Assembly (NCBI GenBank): GCA_030278955.1
Contig: JAOANR010000005.1
Location: 6,243,431 to 6,307,430, forward strand
Length of the DNA: 64,000 bases
DNA from: Hygrophila difformis
Lineage: Eukaryota; Streptophyta; Magnoliopsida; Lamiales; Acanthaceae
Direction: 5' to 3'
The first letter of the stretch is position 1, and every line of letters starts with the position of its first letter. Made by a program: the position numbers and the translations under genes. The notes below the pieces were generated by a model. The model worked only from the letters and a program-made list of their open reading frames with translations, had not been told where the DNA came from and ran no database searches. Of the stretch, positions 36,332-47,189 are shown piece by piece.

Positions 36332-36687
36332 GGGTCTGTTCTGTACGCAGTTTTTGGAAGCTTTGAGGAGTTTTCTAGCTTTTATTTCAAAACAATAGCC
36401 CCGTTCTGCACCCTAGCTTTTGAAGGCTTAACTGCGAATTGCAGCACCGAGAAGCTCTACAATCAGAAGCTACGCCTAGTAGCTTTTGAGAGTTTTCGGA
36501 AGTTACTTTCCAAATTTAATTAATTTTTCTCTTCAAATTACAATTTTTGACAGTTACAGCTACTTGTACAGAATACTTATGCAAGAACTGAAAGCTACAG
36601 TTCCTATAGCTCCCAACAACTACAGCTCCCTACAGCTGCAGCTCGCAGCTACAGCCCACAGCTCAGCTCTATGTGCAGAACGAACCC
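36332..36687. mobile_element. Tourist-like MITE, 356 bp
   Basis: TTA duplications lie at 36329-36331 and 36688-36690. The terminal repeats are GGGTCTGTTCTGTACGCAG and the reverse complement of CTATGTGCAGAACGAACCC. The interior is rich in CTACAGCT and AGCTTTTGA words, which form further inverted pairs. It has no coding capacity. The target size fits PIF/Harbinger mobilisation. Confidence 0.8.
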
Positions 36688-36690
36688 TTA

Positions 36691-37003
36691 ATGTTGCTGA
36701 TTTTGATCGGAATGATTTTTTTTTTTTATCTTTTGTGCTGAACAACCTATACAGGCTAGTAAAGGGTGGTGTGCGCCAATGTCACACAAATTTCAAAGGG
36801 ACAAAGGGAGCGATAGAAGGTTGGATGGGAAACCGATTTATAAATTGGGAGTCGTGGGACTTGGCCTAGTAGCTAAGTCTCCATCTCAGTGAATGAACTT
36901 TTATTTTGGTTTATGTCATTATTTTTTTAAAAACAATGATGCATATGCATATGATGAATTAATTTATATGTAACTTTTTTTTTTGTTTGGACATAAATGG
37001 TTG
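36691..37003. other. Intergenic stretch between Tourist MITE and SINE
   Basis: GGTTGGATGGGAAACCGATT and GTCGTGGGACTTGGCC are slightly tRNA-like but no full A/B box pair is present. No gene recognised. Confidence 0.4.
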
Positions 37004-37231
37004 AAAACTGTATAATTATAATTTTTTTGGTGAATTACCGGGTATCTCCAGGCCACATTGGATCAAAGACTAATCCCTTGAGGATCTGCATGGTAATTAA
37101 GGGGCCTCTCCAAAAGCAGTTTTTTTTTGCATACACAATACTCGAACCCGAGACATTGATTAAGCAACTAGAGCCCCAATTAATTCAAGCGAACTGTTGT
37201 TAGTAAAACTGTATAATTATAATTTTTTTGG
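37004..37231 (-). mobile_element. SINE with perfect 27-bp target site duplications
   Basis: A 174-bp body (37031-37204) lies between two identical 27-bp copies (37004-37030 and 37205-37231), each beginning AAAACTGTATAATTATAA. On the minus strand the body has a tRNA B-box-like GTCTCGGGTTCGAGT and runs toward GGAGATACCCGGTAATTCAC. B box, size and long perfect duplications fit an Au-like plant SINE moved by LINE machinery. The identity of the duplications suggests a fairly young insertion. Confidence 0.85.
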
Positions 37232-37305
37232 AGAAGCCAAAAGGCCAGCAAACGAGGAAAAAAAAATAAAAAAACAAGAAAAAAGAGATACAACTAAAGA
37301 TTAAT

Positions 37306-39463
37306 CTAAAATCTAGGGAACCAAACGCCCGAAGCATCGGCCGTCAATTCCCTTACCACAAAATCCGGGGGAAAAGCCCATGTCGTGTAGAATTCCTCAC
37401 TCAACGCCCCATGTTTAGCGAGAGCATCGGCCACTTGATTGCCTTCACGAAGAATGTGGAGAAATGTGCAAGACTCGAGATAGATTCTAATGTCCGCAAT
37501 CCTACGAAGAAGACCCGCAAGGTGATGAAACTCATGATCCGCCTCCAACAATTCAAGAGTGGCTTTAGAGTCCGAGTAACAAGTAATCTTACGAATTCCC
37601 AGTCGAGTGACAAGCTCCAACCCTGCAAGAAGAGCTGATACTTCGGCATAGAGGTTATTATTGTTACCCAAATAACCACACCCTCCACAGATCCAACGGC
37701 CATCCTCATCACGAATAACAATACCATAGACAGCGCGTCCTGGATTTCCAAGGGAGCTACCATCAACGTGTAGGATATGACTCGAAGTCCCCTTATCATT
37801 CCAATTTACCAAGCGTAAAGAGGAGCCATGACCATGCTGAGGACGCATCCTGGCATTCTCCATTTGATTAGCCAGACTAGAGACTTCACGAAGGAGAAAC
37901 CAATTGTTGCGGTGTTGTCCCCGAAAGACCCTAGCGTTTCGCTCTTTCCATATCACCTATAGCGCCGCCACAAACCGCAGACCATGGAGAAGAACAAGCG
38001 CCTTTAACACCTTCCGGATGTCCTCTTTAGGGATACTATTACAATCATGAGGAATACACATAGGAAGTGCAACCCATAACTGTCTCGCCCAGGTACAATC
38101 AAGAAGACAGTGAGACCAGGTTTCAGCGTCAACTCCACACACCGTGCACAGTGGCGATGCAGCTAACTTCCGCCTATACCGTACTCCATTAACAGGTATG
38201 GAGTCGTGGGATAGCAACCACATAAAATGACATATTTTCTTTGGAATGTGCGGCTGCCATAGCCACTTCCAATCAGTCCCGACGCCATTGCATTGAATCA
38301 GGAACCTGTAAGCTGTTGTCACAGAATAACGCCCATTAGGAGACTCCTTCCAAATCCATAAATCTGCCAAAGACTCATGAAGATGAGGAGGGGGTGAAGC
38401 CTTGATATCTTCAATAATGAAAGCAGGCATAGGAGAGTACATGCTCTGAAAATTCCACTCCCCTTGAGTAATGATATCTTTGCACTTTAAGTCCAGATCT
38501 TGCACCGCAATATAAGGCATGATAGGACCTATAGGCTTGTTCTTGTGCCATCCAGAAAACCAAAGGGGTGCCTCCCCATTCCCCAGACGGAAGTGAAAAC
38601 CATCACGCATGAGAGGGAGCACCTTGTTGATCACTTTCAATGTAGGCAAACAGCCCGGCTGGGGAGTGTTCATGAGCATATCACGACCAGCAAATTTGTC
38701 CTTAATCAGCCGCACCCATATTTTGTTGGGCGAGTGAAGAAGATCCCACACCATTTTGCCAAGTAAAGCAACATTCATAAGCCGAGTACGACGAATACCC
38801 AAGCCGCCCGCAGCTTTAGGATGAGCCACAGTATTCCAACTAACTAGGTGTATGCCCTTTCATTCTCTATCCTTCCATAAGAATCTATTAATCTTCCGAT
38901 TAATAGCCGAGCATACAGATTCCGGCAACCAATGAATCTGCATGAAGTACGTGGGGATTGCAGATAGAACCGCATGCCCTAGGGTAAGTCTCCCAGCTTT
39001 ATTTAACAATTTGCTAGCCCATCCTTCAAGGCGAGCATCAATCTTATTTAAGATGAAATCGAAATCACTACACCGACGCCTCCCAAGTAACATAGGAAAC
39101 CCCAGGTACGCACCAAGATTATCCACCAAGGGATTACAGAGGTGATCAGTAATCCATAATCTCATGGAGTCAACAGTAGCCGGGGAGACAAAAGCACTGG
39201 ATTTTTGAGGATTAAGAATGAGTCCGGAAGCTTCCCCGAAGACCTGCAGGCAGCGTTCCATAACCCTGAATACTTGGTTGATCCAGCATGGAGCACAAAA
39301 TCAAGTCGTCCGCGAAGATTAGATGCGATATTCCAATGGTGGAAGTGGAGCAGGCGAATAGGGCGCCATAGACCCTGGTTCACCAGGTCACGGATCATGA
39401 AGGACAGCTTGTCCATGACCAATAAAAATAAATAAGGGGAGATAGGGTCCCCTTGGCGTAAAC
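37306..39463 (-). pseudogene. Non-LTR retrotransposon (LINE), reverse transcriptase to RNase H
   Basis: Minus-strand order from the gap: reverse transcriptase end LRQGDPISPYLFLLVMDKLS, a frameshift near 39316 before the ADD motif (ADDLILC), then FGEASGLILNPQKSSAF and YLGFPMLLGRRR. A stop near 38860 is followed by KAAGGLGIRRTRLMNVALLG and the zinc-binding linker CTVCGVDAETWSHCLLDC. A stop near 37957 is followed by RNase H (ILHVDGSSLGNPG, YAEVSALLAGLEL, GNQVADALAKHG), ending at 37306. The upstream half is lost in the N gap. Three interruptions make it a dead copy, though the amino-acid sequence is well preserved. Confidence 0.9.
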
Positions 39464-39963
39464 NNNNNNNNNNNNNNNNNNNNNNNNNNNNNNNNNNNNN
39501 NNNNNNNNNNNNNNNNNNNNNNNNNNNNNNNNNNNNNNNNNNNNNNNNNNNNNNNNNNNNNNNNNNNNNNNNNNNNNNNNNNNNNNNNNNNNNNNNNNNN
39601 NNNNNNNNNNNNNNNNNNNNNNNNNNNNNNNNNNNNNNNNNNNNNNNNNNNNNNNNNNNNNNNNNNNNNNNNNNNNNNNNNNNNNNNNNNNNNNNNNNNN
39701 NNNNNNNNNNNNNNNNNNNNNNNNNNNNNNNNNNNNNNNNNNNNNNNNNNNNNNNNNNNNNNNNNNNNNNNNNNNNNNNNNNNNNNNNNNNNNNNNNNNN
39801 NNNNNNNNNNNNNNNNNNNNNNNNNNNNNNNNNNNNNNNNNNNNNNNNNNNNNNNNNNNNNNNNNNNNNNNNNNNNNNNNNNNNNNNNNNNNNNNNNNNN
39901 NNNNNNNNNNNNNNNNNNNNNNNNNNNNNNNNNNNNNNNNNNNNNNNNNNNNNNNNNNNNNNN
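39464..39963. other. Assembly gap, 500 N
   Basis: Exactly 500 undetermined bases, a common placeholder length. It falls between the LINE reverse transcriptase and the Copia 5' LTR, so both elements are cut and the true distance is unknown. Confidence 1.
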
Positions 39964-40343
39964 GAAATTGGCCTCATAATTGTGGGCTGCTAATGCCTAT
40001 AAATATAGGTTCCTCATTTGCAGACGTGTACACCCCAACAAAGCAGAAAGAGCAAAGCAGTGCAAGATATTTCTTGTGCTGCAAATCTTTGTGAGAGAGA
40101 GTCTAGTTTTTTAGGCTTTTGTAAGTCATTCTTGTCGGGTGGGTTTTTTCTGTCAGGAAATTATTTTCAAAACCCTTTTGTAATATTTCTCCCTCATAGT
40201 GAATAAATTATTCGGTGGAACCCAGAGTACGTAGGCAAATTTGTGCCGAACCTCATTAAATCTTGGTGTTCTCTTTATTGTTTAATTTATAGCTCTATTA
40301 TTCAGGTATAATTTTGGTGGAAACTAACCCGATTTCTACAACA
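39964..40343 (+). repeat. Copia 5' LTR (partial) with TATA box
   Basis: Matches 44644-45022 almost base for base. TATAAATA at 39998-40005 is the likely promoter. It ends in ...TCTACAACA directly before the primer binding site. Confidence 0.92.
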
Positions 40344-40344
40344 A

Positions 40345-40358
40345 TTGGTATCAGAGCC
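40345..40358 (+). promoter_or_regulatory. Copia primer binding site (initiator tRNA-Met)
   Basis: TTGGTATCAGAGCC lies right after the LTR end. TGGTATCAGAGC is the standard plant Copia primer site, complementary to the 3' end of initiator tRNA-Met. Confidence 0.9.
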
Positions 40359-40466
40359 TTGTTGCATAGTATGCTCTGTGGTCGCAGCTAAGCTGATCTT
40401 CCACATCAGAAACGCATCTCGGTTGAGCTACCGTTTGTGAGCTATTAATTAAACTTTGAAGCAGAA

Positions 40467-41237
40467 ATGGCGGATAGGTCCGGTGAAACGTCAACTTCAA
40501 ATTCGAAGCCGTTGGTGACATCGTCATCACGAACGATGGTTTCAAATGCCAAATTTGATGTCGAAAAATTCGACGGTACCAATAATTTTGGTATGTGGCA
40601 GTGCGAGGTGTTGGACATCTTGTACCAGCAGGAGCTGGATGGGGCACTTGAAGTAACCAAACCAGATGGTGTTGATGATAAAGACTGGACGAGGATCAAC
40701 CGCCTTGCGTGTGGTACAATTCGGCTATGTCTCTCAAAGGAGCAGAAGAATCCGCTTATGAGAGAGACGATGGCGCACAGACTGTGGAAAGAACTGGAGG
40801 ATAAATTCATTAAAAAGAGCACGGAGAACAAGCTCTACATGAAGACGAAGCTGTATCGATTCCAGTATTTGCCCGGTACCACGATGAGTGAGCACATAAC
40901 AAGATTCGATTCTTTGTTCACCGATTTGTTGAATCTCGACGAGAAGATAGATGACGTTGACAAGGCGCTGATACTGTTAGCTTCGCTCCCCGATAAATAC
41001 GAGTATATAATTGTTAGTATGCTGACTGGAAAGGAAACAATTTCCTTTAAAGAAGTTACCACTGCCTTATATTCTAACGATATCAGAAAGAATGATAAGT
41101 TAGAACACATGAGTTCGACTGGTGAAGCTCATACTGTTCGGGGCCGTAGCCACAAGTACAAGCCGGACAGAAGAGGCAGATCCCAGTCAAGAGGCAGAGT
41201 GTCAAAAGATGAATGTATCTTTTGTCATGAGAAATGA
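40467..41237 (+). pseudogene. Copia gag (UBN2-type)
   Basis: ATG at 40467. It shows KFDVEKFDGTNNFGMWQCEV, MAHRLWKELEDKFIKKS, ITRFDSLFTDLLNL and LLASLPDKYEYI, the usual Copia gag landmarks. A basic Arg/Ser-rich stretch then leads into the CCHC zinc knuckle (CIFCHEK, then HWKKDCPK). A TGA at 41235-41237 interrupts the knuckle itself between K and H, where a Gly is usual, so the polyprotein stops here. Confidence 0.9.
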
Positions 41238-42735
41238 CATTGGAAGAAAGATTGTCCTAAGCTGCAAAAGAAAAAGGGGAAAGCGGTAGCAGAAGCTTGT
41301 GTTGCTGATAGTGATGAGACAGAGTATTCTTTAACTTGTGTCTCATCGGTAACGCGCACTGACGACTGGTTGCTAGACTCAGGATGCTCATTCCACATGT
41401 GTTCCAGGAAGGAGTGGTTTGTCAACTTTGAAAGTGTTGACGGTGGAGTTGTCTACCTAGCCAACAGCGGATATTGCCAGATAGCTGGAGTTGGCTCAGT
41501 ATATCTGAAGAACCATGATGGAACAACCAAGGTGCTGACGGAAGTTCGGTACATACCGAAATTTACTAAGAATCTCATATCTGTGGGAGTCTTTGAAGCT
41601 AAAGGCCACTCCATCAGCATTCAGAATGGGATTATGAAAGTGATCTCGGGAGCACTTGTTGTCATGAAAAGTATAAGGAAAAATAACTTATACCACTTCC
41701 AGGGTAATACAGTGATTGGCATTGCAGCAGCAATATCAGAAGCAAACAAAGAAGAAGAGATGACCAAGCTATGACATATGAGGCTTGGGCATGCTGGGGA
41801 AAAATCCTTGCAGACTCTGGCAAAGCAAGGATTATTAAAGGGTGCAAAGACTTGCAAACTTGAATTTTGCAAGCAATGGGTGTTCTGGGAAAGCAAACAC
41901 GGGTGAAGTTCGGAACATCAATCCATAATACTAAAGGCATTATGGATTACATTCACTCAGATGTGTGGGGACCTACCAAGACGACTTCTCTGGGAGGAAA
42001 CCACTATTTTGTAACGTTTGTTGATGATTTTTCCCGGAGAGTATCGGTGTATCCCATGCGAACAAAAAATGAAGCATTCGGGAAATTCCTCGATTGGAAG
42101 AAAATGATGGAGAACCAGACTGGGAGGAAGATTAAAGTGCTTCGATCTGATAACGGCACGAAATATCGAAATGACCCTTTTTTCGATTTGTGCAAGAAGG
42201 TATTTCCCGACATTTCACTGTGCGGGACACGCCACAACAAAATGGGGTGGCTGAACGGATGAACCGAACCTTGTTGGAGAAAGTTCGGTGTATGTTGTCC
42301 AATGCTAATTTGGGCAAGCAGTTCTGGGCAGAAGCAGTGACATATGCGAGCCATCTAATCAATTGACTACCATCAACTGCACTTAAAGGCGAGACACCTT
42401 TGGAGGCATGGTTTGGCAAACCTGCAAATGATTATGATTCTTTACGTGTGTTCGGTTCCGCTGCTTATTATCACGTGAAAGAATCAAAGCTGGATTGGAG
42501 GGCGAGAAAAGTTGTTTTTGTGGGGATATCTTCTGGAGTAAAAGGAAATCGCCTATGGTGCCCGGAGATGAAAAATGTGATCTTTAGCAGAGATGTTACC
42601 TTCAACGAATCGATAATATTGAAGAAGGTAGCCAAGCAGCAGCCGGATAGTACTCCCCAGCAGGTGGAACATTATCCTCAACAGGTGGAGTTTCAGACAT
42701 CTACAACCAGAGAGGTGGATGGTCAACCAATATAA
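41238..42735 (+). pseudogene. Copia protease, GAG-pre-integrase and integrase region, broken
   Basis: Protease core DWLLDSGCSFHMC (catalytic D-S-G), then GAG-pre-integrase HMRLGHAGEKSL, then integrase DVWGPTKTTSLGG, FVDDFSRRVSVYP and VLRSDNGTKY, giving two of the DDE acids. DTPQQNG and ERMNRTLLEK follow in another frame. Stops fall at about 41772, 42363 and 42733, with frameshifts near 41896 and 42206-42230. Several stops look like G-to-A changes of Trp or Gly codons, as expected from methylated-cytosine decay in a silenced element. Confidence 0.88.
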
Positions 42736-44500
42736 GATGATGGTACAAGTACCGAAGAAGAGCCCAGAGAGGTTTTAACCCAAGAACCTCAGGAGCAACA
42801 AGACTTACCAATTGCAATTAGGAGGCCAAGAAGAGAAACTCGGAGACCTGCTCGATTCGAAAACATGTTGGCCTATGCACTTCCTGTTATTGAAGAAGGT
42901 ATACCACAGACTTTTCTTGATGCAAAAATTAGTCCGGAAAAAGAAAAGTGGAAGAAAGCCATGGACGAGGAAATGCATTCCCTTGAAGCAAATCACACGT
43001 GGAAGCTAGCTAAACTCCCAGAGGGAAAGAAGGCAATTGGTTGCAAGTGAGTCTATGCTCAGAAAGAGGGATTTCCAGAAAAGAATGACGTTCGCTACAT
43101 GGCAACATTGGTAGCTAAAGGTTATGCTCAAAAGGAGGGAATTGACTACAATGAGGTATTTTCCCCTGTTGTAAAACATTCCTCTATTCGTATTTTGTTG
43201 GCCTTGGTAGCGCAACTTGATTTGGAACTAGTTCAAATGGATGTAAAGACGGCATTCTTACATGGTGATTTGGAGGAGGAAATCTACATGACCCAACCAG
43301 AAGGATTTGAAGTTGCTGGAAAAGAAGATTGGGTTTGCAAGTTGAACAAATCGCTTTATGGATTGAAACAATCACCAAGGCAATGGTATAAGCGATTTGA
43401 TCAATTTATGATTGGCCAGAAGTACACCAGGAGCAGTTTTGATCATTGCGTATATTTTCGTAAGCTACATGATGGATCTTTTATTTATCTTCTTCTATAT
43501 GTAGATGACAAGTTAATTTCTTTGAAACATAGAGGAGAGGTAAACAGGTTGAAGTCCCAACTCAGCAAGGAGTTCGAAATGAAAGATCTCGGTGAAGCTA
43601 AGAAAATTCTCGGTATGGAAATAACGAGAGACTGGAAGATGGGCACTCTGAGTTTGACTCAGAAGCAATATCTGAAGAAAGTATTGCAGCGGTTTGGCAT
43701 GACAAACAAAACCAAACCTGTAAGTACACCGTTTGCTCCTCATTTCAAACTTAGTGTCTCACAATGCCCGAAGACGAAAGAGGAACGAGAATACATGTCA
43801 AAGGTTCCTTATTCAAATGCGGTGGGTAGCTTGATGTATGCAATGGTGTGTACAAGGCCTGAAATTTCACATGCAGTTGGAGTAGTGAGCAGGTACATGC
43901 ATGATCCTGGTAAAGATCATTGCCAAGCTGTGAAATGGATTCTAAGGTATATCTTGAAAACCTTAGATATTGGATTGATATTTGAGAAGACTAATGTTAC
44001 TGGTCAACATATAGTTGGTTACTGTGATTCAGACTTTGCAGGAGATCTGGATAAACGTCGATCAACTACTAGATACGTATTTACTCTTGCAAACACACCA
44101 GTTAGTTGGAAGTCTACCTTACAGTCAACCGTTGCTTTGTCAACAACGGAGGCAGAATACATGGCCGTTACAAGGATTGTTGGATGACTTGGGAGTTGGT
44201 CAGAAACACATCATAGTGTTTTGTGACAGTCAAAGTGCCATTCATCTAGCAAAGAACCAGGTATGCTAGAGCCAAGCACATCGACGTACGGTACCATTTT
44301 GTGCGGGAAATAATTGAAGAAGGTGGAGTCAAGGTACAAAAGATCAAGACCACCGAGAATCCTGCAAACATGTTGATGAAGGTTGTAACAGGTATCAAGT
44401 TCAAACATTGTTTGAACTTGATAAATGTTTCAAGAGTTTGAAGTTGGCTCTGAAAAGCGCATTTGGAGGTCCTGCCGAATTTCGTGATGAGAGAACCTTG
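42736..44500 (+). pseudogene. Copia reverse transcriptase and RNase H, mostly open
   Basis: Reading from KWKKAMDEEMHSL, one stop at 43048, then an open stretch 43099-44187. RT landmarks are VQMDVKTAFLHGDLEEEIYM, LNKSLYGLKQSPRQWY and the catalytic YVDDK (usually YVDDM), then KDLGEAKKILGMEI. RNase H shows GYCDSDFAGDLDKRRST and STTEAEYMA. A frameshift near 44185 cuts off the last part (FCDSQSAIHLAKN, HIDVRYHFVR), which continues in another frame. Not functional as it stands. Confidence 0.9.
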
Positions 44501-44546
44501 AAGGAGATACTGTGATTGAAAATTAGGATGCACCAAGGTGGAGATT

Positions 44547-45022
44547 TGAACAGTGGTCATCCCACTTTTTGTACAGTAGTTAAGCTCATTAATGTGGTGG
44601 ACGAGTTTGTTAACAAATAAATGGGAACGTGCATATAATGTGTGAAATTGGCCTCATAATTGTGGGCTCCTAATGCCTATAAATATAGGCTCCTTATTTG
44701 CAGATGTGTACACCCCAACAAAGCAGAAAGAGCAAAGCAGTGCAAGATATTTCTTGTGCTGCAAATCTTTGTGAGAGAGAGTCTAGTTTTTTAGGCTTTT
44801 GTAAGTCATTCTTGTCGGGTGGGTTTTGTCTGTCAGGAAATTATTTTCAAAACCCTTTTGTAATATTTCTCCCTCATAGTGAAATAATTATTCAGTGGGA
44901 CCCGGAGTACGTAGGCAAATTTGTGCCGAACCTCATTAAATCTTGGTGTTCTCTTTATTGTTTAATTTATAGCTCTACTATTCGGTATAATTTTGGTGGA
45001 AACTAACCCTATTTCCACAACA
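44547..45022 (+). repeat. Copia 3' LTR
   Basis: Starts TGAACAGTGG just after the purine-rich AAGGTGGAGATT, the usual Copia polypurine tract position, and ends ...CCACAACA. It contains the same TATAAATA as the 5' LTR. Length is about 476 bp. The exact first base is inferred from the polypurine tract, because the matching 5' LTR start is in the gap. Confidence 0.82.
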
Positions 45023-45099
45023 ATAGCAAAGGTTACATGTCAAGATCACAATTCAAGTCAAGCACTGATATCTATAATATATAAATACCTTACCAAGTA

Positions 45100-45660
45100 C
45101 TGTTCAATGAACAGTAGGATTTGTCGTGTTCTGCCTTCCATCTCGACCTGCCCGACCCACCACCTCCCTTGAGTCTCCATCCCTACAAACCTTCCCTCGA
45201 CTCCGTCCTCTCTCCTTCCAACTCGTCTCCGTCTCCAATACTCCCTCCTCAGCATCCAAGCGGCGCCGCCCAACCCTGCTTTCCCGTCGCTCTCTCCGCG
45301 CATCCCCTCCAAGAGCTGCTCCCTATTTCCTCCTTCTGATTTTGCCCTAACCCGTCCTCCATCTTCCCTTTTCTAACCCTAATCGCCGTCCTCTCACCGA
45401 TTAAATTGTATAATGGCGTGCAACCCTGCTCCCCTCTTGCTTGTCTTCGCAGGGTGATTAGGCCAAGCCGTCGAAGAAATCGAATCTTCGCGGGCTGATT
45501 TGACAGCCGCCGCAGTCATTTGCTTCTGAAGCCCTAAAGTTTCCAGGTTTCTGGCCATCGCTCCCTGACTCCCCATCTCTGTTGCTTCCTCTGTCGGTGC
45601 GAATCGCCAAGCGCCGCACTCACCGTAATGCCGCCGCTGTGCGTGCCTGTGGCTAACTGT
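45100..45660 (+). other. GC- and pyrimidine-rich island next to the LRR fragment
   Basis: An abrupt change from AT-rich DNA to a C/T-rich, GC-rich stretch (CCTCCCTTGAGTCTCCATCC, CAAGCGGCGCCGCCC). It looks like the 5' UTR or first exon of a plant gene. No frame in it matches a protein I recognise. It directly precedes an LRR-kinase exon fragment, so the two may come from one captured or dying gene. Confidence 0.45.
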
Positions 45661-45779
45661 GCCGCCTGCTTCCAGGCGCCACCGTCCGGGCCCCTATTCA
45701 TTGAACGGGTTTCCTCCGCTACTTCGTCTGTTGTTGGTTTTCCTCTTCCATTTTCTTATCATTGTTTCTTTCCTTTTTC

Positions 45780-45890
45780 GCTGTAATCTTCAATCAAATG
45801 GACTAACCGGCAGGTTACCTTCAGAACTTGGTAAATTGAAAAATCCTCAGGAGCTTCAACTAGACGGGAATAAGTTGCACAAAAAATGTA
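45780..45890 (+). pseudogene. LRR receptor-like kinase exon fragment
   Basis: The frame reads CNLQSNGLTGRLPSELGKLK then ELQLDGNKLHK, one and a half leucine-rich repeats of the LxxLxLxxNxLxG type. It closely resembles the repeat just before the juxtamembrane part of plant LRR receptor kinases of the At1g63430/At5g41180 type. No kinase domain, signal peptide or neighbouring repeats are present within 1.3 kb on either side, so this is a single exon copy. Confidence 0.65.
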
Positions 45891-45899
45891 CTTTTCGCA

Positions 45900-47180
45900 T
45901 TTTTCTATTGTTTCGGGATAAAAAATTAGGTTGCGCGTTTATTTTTCTATTGAATGTGAAAATTTGCGTTTGGAATTTTGTTTGGAAAATTTGCTGAGTG
46001 TTCCCAACTGTGAATTTTGTTTGGAATTTTATAAATTTCAGCCGTGGATTTAGTTCGATTGGGAAACTTTTCGATGAAATAACTGGCACTGCTTCCTTTT
46101 TCTGTGTAGTGTATCCCTCATGTTTTTGCTATAATTAATTGCTTCCTTTAGTTCATCAACTTTACTTCTTTAGCTGATTCATTGTTTCTGTATTTGATGA
46201 ATCCCGTCATTGAATAATGTTAAAGACTATCGTTTTTTGGAGATATCACATACAATGTTCCTGCTGGATTAATTTCTTGCATGAAATTACATTTGGGTTG
46301 TCTGATAGGTTACTGTTGTGTAAATGGGTTGATTTTCTTAGGAGTTTTCTTGCACATTGAAATGACAATTGAAGTGGTGAGGTTATTTCAGATAAGTGTT
46401 ATCATGTACACCTTCTTTTCATCTAAAACTTGATATGAACATTATTTCTTAATTCAATTTTGTGGGATTTCCCCACTAGATTATCACTTGAAGCTTGGGA
46501 AGCTACACTGTTGTTGTCTGACCGGGTTCGTCAGGGATTTCCATTCACGGTGCTGAGCAGTTTCATTCAAATCTCTTATGTTATTTTTTAAATGCTTACA
46601 TATTTCCTCAGTCTATAGATTACTTCTAATTTCTATTCGTATATTTTCGAACAGGTGAAGATGATACAAAATCCTTTTCTTCCTGTAATCATCACTATGA
46701 TACAAGTTTTACCTTTAAATGTTGAATAGGCTTTGTGTTTCTTTGAATTTAAATAATAGGATGCTGAAGTTATTACAAATTAATATTTCTTGTGAAGTCT
46801 TGTTTGTGATTCCAAAATAAATTTTAATTTTGCTACAAGAGATTTTGTTCATTTTTATTTTTGTTCACTACTATGTGTTCTTACTTATTTGGTTGAATTT
46901 TCATTTTGATTCTCCGAGTTAATATTTTTTTCTCAAATTCTGCATGACGTTTATATTCCCAGTTGACATATCTGTGACAAATATTACCTTTTCAATATGA
47001 TTTTATTATTTGCTCACATGAGAGATTGGACATTTGTTGGTTGTTGAAAATGGTCAGCTATTTACTTTATTGAACACAAAAAAAGGTTTATATTATGTTA
47101 TTTGATAGTGTGAATTTTATGCTTGATAATGATATATATTGTGGATATTTTTTAGGTGGTCTTGGTAGCACTTTACTCTT
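45900..47180. other. AT-rich stretch, intron-like, no gene recognised
   Basis: Base composition is T-rich on the plus strand with no long frame. It may be intron sequence belonging to the gene fragment at 45.1-45.9 kb. Nothing else was identified. Confidence 0.5.
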
Positions 47181-47189
47181 GTTATGTTT

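Larger units (their letters stand above)
39964..45022 (+). mobile_element. Ty1/Copia LTR retrotransposon, 5' end in gap
   Basis: LTR-PBS-gag-protease-integrase-RT-RNase H-LTR, the Copia gene order. The 5' LTR (39964-40343) lacks its first ~100 bp because of the N gap. The 3' LTR spans about 44547-45022. Over the shared 380 bp I count 13 substitutions and one indel, about 96% identity, so the insertion is not recent. The target duplication cannot be checked. Confidence 0.93.

Noticed and set aside
44698..45006. 102-codon frame in the Copia LTR
   Set aside because: It lies wholly within the LTR and its start is repeated in the 5' LTR. No protein similarity.
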